Shown here piece by piece: positions 1-7,718 of a stretch of 35,571 bases of DNA. The stretch is from an uncultured Chitinophagaceae bacterium (GTDB taxonomy: Bacteria > Bacteroidota > Bacteroidia > Chitinophagales > Chitinophagaceae). Each line of letters begins with the position of its first letter. Position 1 is the stretch's first letter. A program made the translations under genes and the position numbers. The notes under the pieces are model-generated. The model saw only the letters and a list, made by a program, of their open reading frames with translations, did not search any database and was not told where the DNA came from. The stretch is taken from the NCBI GenBank assembly GCA_903895845.1, contig CAITVK010000082.1, forward strand, positions 1 to 35,571. The letters run 5' to 3'.

Positions 1-108
1 AGTCTATTAGGAATAAATGAAGAAGATAGACTGAAAATGAGCATATTTACAGCCGTAGAAAAAAGTTTTTATCAAGCAACAACACAAATGGAGTTGTTTA
101 ATAGTTAA
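1..108 (+). CDS. 3' end of an unidentified protein gene (truncated by window edge)
   Basis: The first 35 codons are open in frame 1 and end at a TAA at 106-108. The peptide begins SLLGINEEDRLKMS and ends TQMELFNS. It is polar and probably helical, with no motif that I recognise. The gene lies on the same strand as dprA, 76 bp upstream of it. I cannot say whether the two are co-transcribed, because a 7-bp-repeat element lies between them. No function is proposed. Confidence 0.5.
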   Translation, partial: SLLGINEEDRLKMSIFTAVEKSFYQATTQMELFNS

Positions 109-157
109 ATAACATGTCAACCTATATCAGGCAGGAACAATTGCTTATTTACAACTC

Positions 158-180
158 ATATCTACTATCTAATAACTAAT
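158..180. repeat. Single arm of a 7-bp-repeat element, identical to the ruvC/folE hairpin arm
   Basis: These 23 bp are identical to 3799-3821, the right arm of the large hairpin between ruvC and folE. The sequence is a degenerate run of the heptamers (A/T)CTA(A/C)TA and similar. Here it is a lone arm ending 4 bp before the dprA start codon, so it also forms the dprA 5' leader. I did not find its partner arm nearby. Confidence 0.6.
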
Positions 181-184
181 CACT

Positions 185-1279
185 ATGAAAGATGCCCTTT
201 ACACCATCGCGCTCACACAAGTAACTGGCATCGGACCGATACAGGCCAAAGTACTGATTGAACAGTTCGGTACTGCCGCTAAAGTCTTTGAGGCACCCCT
301 GAGAACCTTGGCAGCAATAGAAGGTTTTGGACTGATAAAAGCAACAGCAATTAAGAAGTTTTCTGACTTTAAGACTATTGAGGCGGAGATAAACTTCTGC
401 GAAACATACTATATCAGAATACTCTCTCTTACTAGTGCTGATTACCCCAAAAGATTATTAAATTGTTTTGATGCACCTACTGTATTGTACTATAGAGGTA
501 CAGCAGATTTAAATGCCTCCCGTGTAATCAGTATTGTGGGTACCAGGGTGAACAGTGATTATGGCAAGCAACTGACAGAACAAATTGTGAAAGAACTGAC
601 TGCACAAAACGTATTGATTGTAAGCGGGATGGCATTTGGGATAGATGCCATTGCACACAAGGCCGCACTACAAAATGACCTTGCGACAGTGGGTGTACTG
701 GCACACGGATTAGATACTATTTACCCTGCACAACACACCAACCTCGCCAAAGAGATGTTGCAGAATGGGGGATTGCTGACGGAGTTTCCACGCTTTACAA
801 AACCAGACAAACACAACTTTCCTAGAAGAAACAGAATTGTAGCGGGCATGGCGGATGGCACCATTGTAATTGAAACTGCTGCAAAAGGCGGGAGTATGAT
901 TACCGCAGAGCTTACCTATGATTATAACAGGGATTTATTTGCCGTACCTGGAAAAGTAACCGATGCAAAAAGTATGGGTTGCAATAAACTGATACAGCAA
1001 AATAAGGCCACCATCTTTACCACCACAGAGCAAATGATGGAGGTGCTAGGTTGGCAGAAAAAGAAGGTAACTGCACGAAAGCAAAGGGAATTGTTTGTGG
1101 AACTGAGTAAGGATGAACAAACGATTGTCACCATTTTGCAAAGCAAGGAGACGGTTCACATAGACGAAATATACTTGACATCGGGGCTCAGCAGCAGCAG
1201 TGTTGCAGTGGCGATGTTGAACCTGGAACTTCAGAATATGTTGGTGTGTCTACCGGGAAAAATGTATAGGCTGATGTAA
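185..1279 (+). CDS. dprA: DNA-processing protein DprA (Smf)
   Basis: This is a cytoplasmic single-strand DNA-binding protein that loads RecA on incoming DNA during natural transformation. It has 364 residues, the usual family length. Visible parts are an N-terminal helix-hairpin-helix-like segment (about 1-60, VTGIGPIQAK), the Rossmann-like DprA domain (about 90-290) with SIVGTRVNSDYG, SGMAFGIDAIAHKAAL, KHNFPRRNRIVAG and ETAAKGGSMITA, and a C-terminal winged-helix domain (about 305-364). The ATG at 185 gives the complete N-terminus. The gene converges on the DUF3108 gene with 14 bp between them. I see no other competence gene in the window. Confidence 0.95.
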   Translation: MKDALYTIALTQVTGIGPIQAKVLIEQFGTAAKVFEAPLRTLAAIEGFGLIKATAIKKFSDFKTIEAEINFCETYYIRILSLTSADYPKRLLNCFDAPTVLYYRGTADLNASRVISIVGTRVNSDYGKQLTEQIVKELTAQNVLIVSGMAFGIDAIAHKAALQNDLATVGVLAHGLDTIYPAQHTNLAKEMLQNGGLLTEFPRFTKPDKHNFPRRNRIVAGMADGTIVIETAAKGGSMITAELTYDYNRDLFAVPGKVTDAKSMGCNKLIQQNKATIFTTTEQMMEVLGWQKKKVTARKQRELFVELSKDEQTIVTILQSKETVHIDEIYLTSGLSSSSVAVAMLNLELQNMLVCLPGKMYRLM

Positions 1280-1293
1280 TGATTGTTATAGCA

Positions 1294-2091
1294 TCAACGC
1301 AATTTGATGAGTGAACTAAGCGGATGACGCAAGTTGCTGTATCCCATCATATCTACTTTCACCGAGCCAACAGCAATGGGACTTTCAATACGGATAGGCA
1401 CATGGTTGGCATCATCAGTTACCCAAACCGTCATCTTTTCTCCTCCTTCAAAAATGGTTCCTTTCACTAGTAGTGGCTTGAATTTGATTGCATTGAAAGT
1501 GCCATATTTTGTTTTTATCTGCTCTTTACCCAAGTATTTAATGTACAGGTTATTGACTGCATTATCTAAGAACATACAAAAAGGAATCTTGTCATTTGGT
1601 TTGTATTTGTTGTAGTCAATATTACGCGCATAATAAATGGAGCTTAAAACATCTTGTGTGCAATTGGGTATCTGAATGGTGCCTTTGAGGGTAGTAGCCG
1701 TATTCTTTTCATTATTAAAAGTCGCACTTTCTTGCTGTTTGTATCCTCCTTCATCTATGTTGCGCATGAACTTTTGTGGCTGTAAATTGGCAGTGTCTAT
1801 ATAACTTTCATAACGGTCTCTCACTTTAAAGATCCAGTCGTAACTAGGATTGCTAGAGCCTAAACCAACCACATGGTACACTGCTTTTCCGGCATACTTT
1901 TCTAGATTGGCCGTAAACGTGGCACTACCTGCATTTACATACAATCCAATTACAGAATAGTAAATAGTGTAAGAGATTTTTTCGTCATTCTTGAACGCAG
2001 TATTGGTGATACCACAAAATTCATTGCCTGAATAAATACGGATACCCATCAACAAAAACAGAAAAGCAATAATAAGTGACTTCATAAACAT
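1294..2091 (-). CDS. DUF3108 domain protein, probably secreted or periplasmic
   Basis: It has 265 residues. An N-terminal signal or anchor segment (about 4-20, LIIAFLFLLMGIRIY) is followed by the DUF3108 pattern: KISYTIYYSVIGLYVNAGSATF, then a central section with YDWIFKVRDRYESYID and a C-terminal VWVTDDANHVPIRIES. The family is common in Bacteroidota and Proteobacteria and is thought to be a periplasmic beta-rich protein, but its function is unknown. Its ATG (2089-2091) overlaps the stop of the upstream flippase-like gene in a TAATG arrangement, which suggests translational coupling and possibly a shared cell-envelope role. A second ATG lies two codons in. Confidence 0.85.
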   Translation of the reverse strand: MFMKSLIIAFLFLLMGIRIYSGNEFCGITNTAFKNDEKISYTIYYSVIGLYVNAGSATFTANLEKYAGKAVYHVVGLGSSNPSYDWIFKVRDRYESYIDTANLQPQKFMRNIDEGGYKQQESATFNNEKNTATTLKGTIQIPNCTQDVLSSIYYARNIDYNKYKPNDKIPFCMFLDNAVNNLYIKYLGKEQIKTKYGTFNAIKFKPLLVKGTIFEGGEKMTVWVTDDANHVPIRIESPIAVGSVKVDMMGYSNLRHPLSSLIKLR

Positions 2092-3077
2092 TATTTTCTA
2101 ACAATCCTTAATCCAAGTATCAGTAAACTTCCAGCTAATGCAGGCACAATCAGGTTGATGAGCCAAATGCTTGCTGCCGTTGCAATAACACCCAGAGAAT
2201 TGTTTGTGAGTAAAGAGAACAGGGCGATACTTACCTTTCCTCTGATGCCAACTTCTGCCAGTGCAATACTAGGTACAATGGTCATAATCAACAATTGAAC
2301 ATTGGTAAGGCAAATAATCTGCCACCATATAATATTGATGCCAAAAAAAGTATAAAGGAGGAGGTATTGCAATACATAGACGCTGTAACGAACAAAAGAA
2401 AGAAAAAGAATGTTCGTTAACTCCTTTCGGTGCAGGGTTTCTAATTTCTGGATGAAATAACTGTATTTGGCTACAAAAGGAATCCGTTCGAAAACCTTGG
2501 TTAACCATGCCAGGTTATAATAAAAAAGACCTAGGAAAACAGTCGAAGAAAATACGACTGTAAGCAGACTAGTCAGCCAGACAATTGATAGGCTATGGGT
2601 GAGTGACAGGTTGTTGCGTAGAAGAAAATAAACATACATCAATCCCCAAAAGCCAATGAAAAAAGTAACCAATACTTGCGCCACACTACCTACAGCGGAA
2701 AGAGACAATGCCCTGAGCCTGTTGCCATCATTCATGTAAACAATTCTTCCCACGTATTCCCCTACCCTGTTTGGGGTTCCAAGTGCCAGTGCCTGTCCAC
2801 TGAAAACAGCCCTGAAAGCACGTTTGTATGAAAGAGATTGTATGGGGCGCATCAACAACTGCCATTTCTTTGCTTCTAATCCCCAATTGACCATCATTAG
2901 TAGTATGACCATATATAGCAACCATTGTTTGGGACTATTAAAAGTATTTACGATTATCTCCCAAGATTGGTGCAGATCTTTTTGTGCTACAATCTGTTGA
3001 TAGATGCTGTAAGACAACCAAATGAAAAGTATCGGCCCGACGAAATAGTTAAGTAATATTTTTATTTGCTTGTTCAG
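2091..3077 (-). CDS. Flippase-like integral membrane protein (UPF0104 / LPG-synthase transmembrane domain family)
   Basis: This is a multi-pass inner-membrane protein of about 328 residues with six to eight predicted helices and the family signature GQALALGTPNRVGEYVGRI in the first third. The family includes the membrane domain of MprF and is assumed to move lipids or lipid-linked sugars; the substrate here is unknown. The start is unusual. The first canonical codon is TTG at 3015-3017, but the frame runs on upstream as NKQIKILLNYFVGPILFIWL, which is the first membrane helix and matches how family members usually begin. That frame opens at a CTG (3075-3077) two codons after a TAA. I chose the CTG; the shorter product would lack most of helix 1. 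It is coupled to the DUF3108 gene. Confidence 0.82.
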   Translation of the reverse strand: MNKQIKILLNYFVGPILFIWLSYSIYQQIVAQKDLHQSWEIIVNTFNSPKQWLLYMVILLMMVNWGLEAKKWQLLMRPIQSLSYKRAFRAVFSGQALALGTPNRVGEYVGRIVYMNDGNRLRALSLSAVGSVAQVLVTFFIGFWGLMYVYFLLRNNLSLTHSLSIVWLTSLLTVVFSSTVFLGLFYYNLAWLTKVFERIPFVAKYSYFIQKLETLHRKELTNILFLSFVRYSVYVLQYLLLYTFFGINIIWWQIICLTNVQLLIMTIVPSIALAEVGIRGKVSIALFSLLTNNSLGVIATAASIWLINLIVPALAGSLLILGLRIVRK

Positions 3078-3193
3078 GCGTTATAAATTTAGTTGCAAAG
3101 AAACACCATATAAAGATATAGCGGTCAAAGTGATGCTGAATAACTATTTTCACACCGTGCAATACTGTTAATAGCAGTGTTAAATAACAATGG

Positions 3194-3754
3194 ATGCAAG
3201 AAATAAATATAATTCTAGGGATAGATCCGGGAACGCAGTTGATGGGATATGCTTTGCTGCGAACCGATGGCAATCAACCACAAGTGCTTTTGATGGATAC
3301 ATTGAAACTCACCGGCTATGAAGACATATATGAACGGCTGGAGAAAATACATACTAAAGTGGTTGAACTAGTGCGGTTATACAAGCCAACCACCTTCGCC
3401 ATTGAAGCACCCTTTTTTGGCAAGAATGTACAGAGTATGTTAAAGCTCGGACGTGCGCAAGGCGTAGCAATTGCTGCGGCGATGCAAGCAGGATTGGACA
3501 TTACAGAATATAGCCCCAAAAAGGTAAAACAATCTATTACCGGCAACGGCAATGCAGACAAAGAACAGGTGTGGATGATGCTGAAGAATGTGTTGAAGAT
3601 AGAAGAGAAGCCACAATATTACGATGCCACCGATGCATTGGCGGTTGCCTTATGCCATCACTATCAATCAAATTCTGTATTGGGGAAACAAACTAAGGGG
3701 TTGAAAGGCTGGGGTGATTTTATAGCAAAGAATGCAGATAGAGTGCGGAAGTAA
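3194..3754 (+). CDS. ruvC: Holliday junction resolvase RuvC
   Basis: This endonuclease cuts Holliday junctions made by homologous recombination and works with RuvAB. It has 186 residues. All four acidic catalytic residues are present in the RNase-H-like fold: D11 (LGIDPGT), E71 (FAIEAPFFGKN), and D144 and D147 (YYDATDALAVALCHH), with the same three-residue spacing of the last pair as the E. coli enzyme. It is divergent from the flippase-like gene (117 bp between them) and convergent with folE across a long hairpin. ruvA and ruvB are not in the window. Confidence 0.96.
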   Translation: MQEINIILGIDPGTQLMGYALLRTDGNQPQVLLMDTLKLTGYEDIYERLEKIHTKVVELVRLYKPTTFAIEAPFFGKNVQSMLKLGRAQGVAIAAAMQAGLDITEYSPKKVKQSITGNGNADKEQVWMMLKNVLKIEEKPQYYDATDALAVALCHHYQSNSVLGKQTKGLKGWGDFIAKNADRVRK

Positions 3755-3758
3755 AAGT

Positions 3759-3826
3759 AAGATATTAGTTATTAGATAGTAGATATTAGTTTCATCTAAT
3801 ATCTACTATCTAATAACTAATATCTT
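3759..3826. terminator. Long perfect hairpin of 7-bp repeats between convergent ruvC and folE
   Basis: The arms 3759-3789 and 3796-3826 are perfect 31-bp inverted repeats around a 6-nt loop (TTTCAT). Each arm is a run of degenerate heptamers such as AGATATT, AGTTATT and AGATAGT. The hairpin starts 4 bp after the ruvC stop and its right arm overlaps the first two bases of the folE stop triplet, so it probably ends both transcripts. It has no GC-rich stem and no long U tract, so calling it an intrinsic terminator is an inference from position. Confidence 0.6.
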
Positions 3827-4553
3827 AAAATGTTGTATTTAGTTCGAGGTATTTCAAGAATTCATTCTTTCTTTTTTCATCCTTGAAAGCGCCATCGTAG
3901 AAGGCAGTTATGGTGCTGCTGGTATCATCTTTAACACCTCTGCTAGAAACACATAAGTGTTTTGCATCTATTACCACTGCTACATCATCTGTACCTAATA
4001 TTTCTTGTAATTTCTTACCAATCTGCATAGTCAACCTTTCTTGAACTTGTGGACGCTTTGCAAAATATTCTACAATACGATTTAGTTTACTCAAGCCAAT
4101 CACCTTTCCGTTGCTGATGTAGGCAATGTGTGCTTTACCCATAATAGGTACAAAGTGGTGCTCGCAGTTGCTGTAAAAAGAGATATTCTTTTCAACCAGC
4201 ATCTCATTGTATTTGTACTTGTTTTCGAACAAAGCAATCTTCGGCATATTCGCAGGATTCAGTCCGCTGAATATCTCCTTCACATACATCTTTGCAACAC
4301 GGCGGGGTGTTCCTTTCAGGCTATCATCTGTAAGATCTAAACCCAGCGTATCCATTATTACTTTGAAGTGTTTTTCAATCTCAGCAATTTTCTCCTCTTC
4401 GCTTAGTACAAATGCATCACTCCTCATAGGGGTGTCTACCGAGGTAAGAACATGGTTATCTCCTATTTCATCAATCATAATATCTGCATCGGTAAGTACC
4501 AGTTTATTGTCTTCGTTAAGATGGATATTCGACAAAATTTCGTTCTGTTTCAT
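3825..4553 (-). CDS. folE: GTP cyclohydrolase I
   Basis: It converts GTP to 7,8-dihydroneopterin triphosphate, the first step of folate, biopterin and queuosine synthesis. It has 242 residues. The zinc ligands are visible as C130 and H133 (NCEHHFVPI) and C201 (KHLCVSSRG), with the 71-residue spacing of the E. coli enzyme. The core motifs GKVIGLSKLNRIVEYFAKRPQVQERL and SSRGVKDDTSSTIT are intact. An acidic extension of about 50 residues precedes the fold. The start overlaps the end of the upstream queD-like gene by 38 bp, so the two are one operon, and the product of FolE is the substrate of the QueD-like partners. Confidence 0.96.
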   Translation of the reverse strand: MKQNEILSNIHLNEDNKLVLTDADIMIDEIGDNHVLTSVDTPMRSDAFVLSEEEKIAEIEKHFKVIMDTLGLDLTDDSLKGTPRRVAKMYVKEIFSGLNPANMPKIALFENKYKYNEMLVEKNISFYSNCEHHFVPIMGKAHIAYISNGKVIGLSKLNRIVEYFAKRPQVQERLTMQIGKKLQEILGTDDVAVVIDAKHLCVSSRGVKDDTSSTITAFYDGAFKDEKRKNEFLKYLELNTTF

Positions 4554-4926
4554 AAAGTCTAATTTTTAAATCTAATTCGTTATTAATTTTTTCTCTTAGC
4601 AGGTTGTAAATAACAATTACAATGTTTTCTGCTGTAGGATTTAATGTTTTGAATTCTACTGTATCCAGATTTAAGTTCTTGTGATCGAATCTATCTAGCA
4701 CTTCAGTTGTAATTAGGTCGCTGAGCAATTTCATATCTATTACATAACCTGTTTTGGGGTCAGGGACGCCCGTAACTTTAACTATCAGGTCGTAATTGTG
4801 ACCGTGGTAGTTTTTGTTATTGCATTTTCCAAAGAGCATTTCATTCTCTGCATCACTCAATGCGGGATTGTGCAAACGGTGTGCAGCATTAAAATGTTCT
4901 TTCCTAAAAACGGCTACTTTATTCAT
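4516..4926 (-). CDS. queD: 6-carboxytetrahydropterin / 6-pyruvoyltetrahydropterin synthase family protein, copy 1
   Basis: This is a QueD/PTPS-fold enzyme acting on dihydroneopterin triphosphate, either for queuosine (CPH4) or for a tetrahydropterin cofactor. Counting from the ATG at 4924-4926, it has 136 residues with zinc ligands H16 (FNAAHRL), H41 and H43 (YHGHNYD), catalytic C35 (FGKCNNKN), a DHKNLNLD motif and a C-terminal YETERNFVEYPS. An ATG at 4966-4968 would add 14 residues that the paralogue lacks, so I prefer the inner start. It overlaps folE by 38 bp at the 3' end. The true substrate branch cannot be told from the sequence. Confidence 0.88.
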   Translation of the reverse strand: MNKVAVFRKEHFNAAHRLHNPALSDAENEMLFGKCNNKNYHGHNYDLIVKVTGVPDPKTGYVIDMKLLSDLITTEVLDRFDHKNLNLDTVEFKTLNPTAENIVIVIYNLLREKINNELDLKIRLYETERNFVEYPS

Positions 4927-5271
4927 ATAAAACTGCATAAACAAGTCGATTTCTTTAGTATCCGTCACTTTCTTGTGGGAACTGAGAAAACAAAATTTAT
5001 TTGTAAGAATCTAAGAAACCTAACGTTACCAACTTTCCAGCACTGTGTAAAAAGTGTGTTTACCAAGTGGCTAGAAAAAAAGAACGACAACAAAGCCGGT
5101 AACAATGCTTCAAATATAAATCAACCGATGAATAATATTTCTAAACTAGTATCTTAAACTATCATCTTCTAGTTGATGTACGATGTATAAACCAACAAGG
5201 CTTTTATTTTGTTTAAAATTTTTGAATAATTTCTTAAACGATTTCCGATTTAATAAATTAAATGCTGCTTA
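4927..5271. other. 345-bp gap between the two QueD-like genes
   Basis: No credible gene. The longest open frame on the plus strand (to 5157) is antisense to the preceding gene and has no recognisable product. The region must hold the promoter of the queD-folE operon. A CAAATATA at 5111-5118 reads as TATATTTG on the minus strand and fits the Bacteroidota -7 box, but I see no matching TTG at the right distance. I found no convincing riboswitch fold. Confidence 0.4.
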
Positions 5272-5679
5272 TTATCCAAAATATTCCACATAAATCCGCT
5301 GTGTCTCATACAGTTTTACGCAGTGCAATTGCACGACTGAAGGGATGTGTGGGGCTAGCTCATTCCATATCCCCATTGCCAGATTTTCTGTGCTGCACAT
5401 TTTTCCGTTCAAAAAGTCTACATCCAGATTAAGGTTTTTATGGTCCAGCTTTTTGATAACGTGTTCTTGAATAATCTTGCTCAGCTTCTTTACATCCATC
5501 AAAAAACCAGTGTCTGGGTCAGGTGTTCCCTTTACTGTCACAAATAAATCGAAGTTGTGTCCATGCCAATTTTCATTGGCACATACACCAAATATTTCTT
5601 CGTTTTTTTCTTTGCTCCAATTGGGATTGTACAATTTATGTGCTGCATTAAAATGCTCCAACCTAGTTAAATACACCAT
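5272..5679 (-). CDS. queD: 6-carboxytetrahydropterin / 6-pyruvoyltetrahydropterin synthase family protein, copy 2
   Basis: This is a second full-length QueD/PTPS-fold enzyme of 135 residues. It has zinc ligands H14 (FNAAHKL), H39 and H41 (WHGHNFD), catalytic C33 (FGVCANEN), LDHKNLNLD and a final YETQRIYVEYFG. It clearly shares ancestry with copy 1 but has diverged over much of its length, especially in the C-terminal half. The two lie 345 bp apart in the same orientation. One may serve queuosine (QueD) and the other a PTPS-type reaction; the motifs do not decide which. Confidence 0.88.
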   Translation of the reverse strand: MVYLTRLEHFNAAHKLYNPNWSKEKNEEIFGVCANENWHGHNFDLFVTVKGTPDPDTGFLMDVKKLSKIIQEHVIKKLDHKNLNLDVDFLNGKMCSTENLAMGIWNELAPHIPSVVQLHCVKLYETQRIYVEYFG

Positions 5680-5700
5680 TACCTCTTGTCAAAATTTTTG

Positions 5701-5708
5701 CAAATGTA
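5701..5708 (-). promoter_or_regulatory. Candidate -7 box of the second queD-like gene
   Basis: The minus strand reads TACATTTG, an exact match to the Bacteroidota -7 consensus TAnnTTTG, 22 bp upstream of the ATG. The -33 element is weak, since no TTG occurs at the expected distance. The implied 5' leader is only about 15 nt. Confidence 0.35.
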
Positions 5709-5883
5709 ACGTATAGGAAGATAATGGCATTGTGGTAAGGTGCATAATAATTTTCTGGTTTTGTCCGTTTAGTGACTCTGGCAGAGTATTTTCTGTCGTT
5801 TTTTTGCACGGTTACTTTCATCTACAAGAGGTCTGATATTTATATCTTCATCTATTTTGCTTTGTTTCCTAAGCCCTATAAAT

Positions 5884-6071
5884 CATTTCCACAGGACTGG
5901 GAAATTTTCTTACAAGCCGGGAAATGTTTTCCGTGCAACTAGGAAACATTTCCATAGGCCTAAGAAACTTTCTTACAGGCCGGGAAATATTTTCTATAGA
6001 GCTAAGAAACATTTCCACAGTCCTAGGAAACTTTCTTATGGGCCGGGAAATGTTTTCCATAGGCCGGGAAA
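5884..6071. repeat. Nine-unit ~21-bp repeat array with a 63-bp higher-order period
   Basis: There are nine tandem units of 20, 21 or 22 bp with junctions at 5905, 5925, 5947, 5968, 5988, 6010, 6031 and 6051. Each begins with a pyrimidine block (TTTCC or TTTCT), has a centre related to AGGCC and ends in GGAAA or GAAA, so every unit has partial dyad symmetry. Units 1, 4 and 7, units 2, 5 and 8, and units 3, 6 and 9 resemble each other most, which means a 63-bp block was copied three times. Both strands are open in several frames only because 21 is a multiple of three; the open frames start at TTG and are very basic, so I regard the array as non-coding. Confidence 0.85.
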
Positions 6072-6077
6072 TTTTTA

Positions 6078-6100
6078 TTTGCCTAATAGGCAAAATCTTT
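6078..6100 (+). terminator. Small hairpin with T-rich tail directly after the repeat array
   Basis: TTTGCCT (6078-6084) and AGGCAAA (6088-6094) form a perfect 7-bp stem with a 3-nt loop, followed by ATCTTTTT on the plus strand. It lies 6 bp after the last repeat unit. It would fit the end of a plus-strand RNA carrying the array. No protein gene on that strand needs it, because the nearest upstream gene is on the minus strand. Confidence 0.4.
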
Positions 6101-6281
6101 TTAACATTTTAAAACCTGTATTTAGATGTAAAAAGGCAAATAAAAGGATAGATATGTTAAAATCCACCTAAACTCAGGCTAAACAAACAGACGCAAGGGA
6201 AATATTCTTTGTGTTCAATTAATCTGGATGTGTAATAGGTTGTTTTGGAATGTCTTATCAACAACAAATAATTAAATTTTA

Positions 6282-6311
6282 TTGCCTACTCAACCGCAAC
6301 TGTTATTTTTG
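6282..6311 (+). promoter_or_regulatory. Promoter of glyA
   Basis: TTG at 6282-6284, a 19-bp spacer and TATTTTTG at 6304-6311 match the Bacteroidota sigma-ABfr consensus (TTG, about 19 bp, TAnnTTTG). The start of transcription would be near 6318, giving a leader of about 43 nt before the glyA ATG at 6361. Confidence 0.6.
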
Positions 6312-6360
6312 CGCCTCGATTTTTAAAAGAGGACTAATCCCCTCATATAAAACATAGTAA

Positions 6361-7638
6361 ATGCAAAGAGATACATTGGTTTTCGACCTGATAAATCAGG
6401 AATTAGAGCGTCAGCGTCATGGTATAGAATTGATAGCGAGTGAAAACTTTACTTCGCTGCAAGTAATTCAGGCAATGGGTAGCGTACTGACGAATAAATA
6501 TGCCGAAGGGTATCCTGGACGCCGTTACTATGCTGGTTGCGAAATAGTAGACCAGACAGAACAATTGGCTATCGATCGTTTGAAGCAAATATTCAATGTA
6601 GAATATGCCAACGTGCAACCCCATAGTGGTGCACAGGCAAACGCGGCTATTGCTTTGGCTGTGTTGCAACCTGGAGATACAACCCTTGGATTGGATTTAA
6701 GCATGGGCGGTCACCTCACACACGGTAGCCCGGTAAATTATAGTGGTAAACTATACAATGCCCAGTTTTATGGTGTGGTAAAAGAAACTGGTTTGATTGA
6801 TTATGAGATGTTGGAAAGCAAAGCCCGCTCCCTCAAACCAAAATTGATTATCTGTGGGGCGAGTGCTTACAGCCGTGATTGGGATTATAAAAGAATCCGT
6901 GCAGTTGCTGATGAAGTGGGTGCATTGGTTTGGGCTGATATCGCACATCCTGCCGGATTGATAGCCAAAGGATTATTGAACAGTCCGTTCGAGCATTGTC
7001 ATTTTGTAAGTTCTACCACACACAAAACATTGCGTGGTCCTCGTGGTGGCGTTATTATGTTGGGTAAAGACTTCGAAAATCCTTTTGGGCTAACAGACAA
7101 CAAGGGGAATGTCCGTATGATGAGCAGCCTGATTGATTTGGCTGTATTCCCTGGTATTCAAGGTGGTCCGTTGGAACACGTAATTGCTGCAAAGGCTGTT
7201 GCTTTTGGCGAAATATTAACTGATGAATTTTTGGTTTACCAACAACAAGTTCAAAAGAATGCACAAGCAATGGCAAAGGCATTTATGGCTAAAGAATATC
7301 ACCTGATTAGTGGTGGTACAGATAATCACCTGATGCTGATTGACCTTAGAAATAAGAACATCAGTGGTAAAAAAGCAGAACAAGCATTGGTAAAAGCAGA
7401 CATCACTGCCAACAAAAACATGGTTCCTTTCGATGATAAGAGTGCCTTCATCACGAGCGGTATCCGCTTTGGTGTGCCAGCTATTACAACAAGAGGTTTG
7501 GTAGAAGGCGATATGCAATTTGTAGTAGACGCTATTGACAGGGTATTGATGAATGCTGACAATGAAGCAGAAATAGCTGCTGTGAAGAAACAAGTGAATG
7601 ATTTCATGACGCAATTTAAATTATACCCAGAGCTTTAG
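6361..7638 (+). CDS. glyA: Serine hydroxymethyltransferase
   Basis: This PLP enzyme interconverts serine and glycine and charges tetrahydrofolate with a one-carbon unit. It has 425 residues, the normal length. Visible signatures are [24 protein letters not shown], the PLP-binding [14 protein letters not shown] with the Schiff-base lysine K222, and IQGGPLEH. The ATG at 6361 follows a good promoter. It reads away from the pterin cluster, and the two share folate metabolism. A hairpin of 7-bp repeats follows directly. Confidence 0.97.
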   Translation: MQRDTLVFDLINQELERQRHGIELIASENFTSLQVIQAMGSVLTNKYAEGYPGRRYYAGCEIVDQTEQLAIDRLKQIFNVEYANVQPHSGAQANAAIALAVLQPGDTTLGLDLSMGGHLTHGSPVNYSGKLYNAQFYGVVKETGLIDYEMLESKARSLKPKLIICGASAYSRDWDYKRIRAVADEVGALVWADIAHPAGLIAKGLLNSPFEHCHFVSSTTHKTLRGPRGGVIMLGKDFENPFGLTDNKGNVRMMSSLIDLAVFPGIQGGPLEHVIAAKAVAFGEILTDEFLVYQQQVQKNAQAMAKAFMAKEYHLISGGTDNHLMLIDLRNKNISGKKAEQALVKADITANKNMVPFDDKSAFITSGIRFGVPAITTRGLVEGDMQFVVDAIDRVLMNADNEAEIAAVKKQVNDFMTQFKLYPEL

Positions 7639-7702
7639 TAATTGATAATTGACAATTGATAATTGACAAGTGTACTGCTTAAAATTATCAATTATCAATT
7701 AT
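7639..7702. repeat. Imperfect hairpin of TTGATAA/TTGACAA heptamers between glyA and the DUF4293 gene
   Basis: Directly after the glyA stop (7636-7638) the heptamers TTGATAA and TTGACAA alternate (about 7641-7669). They face a complementary run of TTATCAA heptamers at 7683-7702 across a 13-nt loop, with a few mismatches. It has the same design as the ruvC/folE hairpin but a different heptamer. It may end the glyA transcript. Confidence 0.6.
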
Positions 7703-7718
7703 CCAATCTCAATTAATT

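Noticed and set aside
4798-5157. 119-residue plus-strand open frame in the gap before queD copy 1
   Set aside because: Its first half is antisense to the QueD-like gene, and the sequence has no domain or signal.
5857-6171. 104-residue basic open frame with heptapeptide repeats over the first array (and a frame on the other strand, 5869-6093)
   Set aside because: Both begin only at TTG, and 21-bp units keep all strands open by arithmetic; no signal or domain is present.
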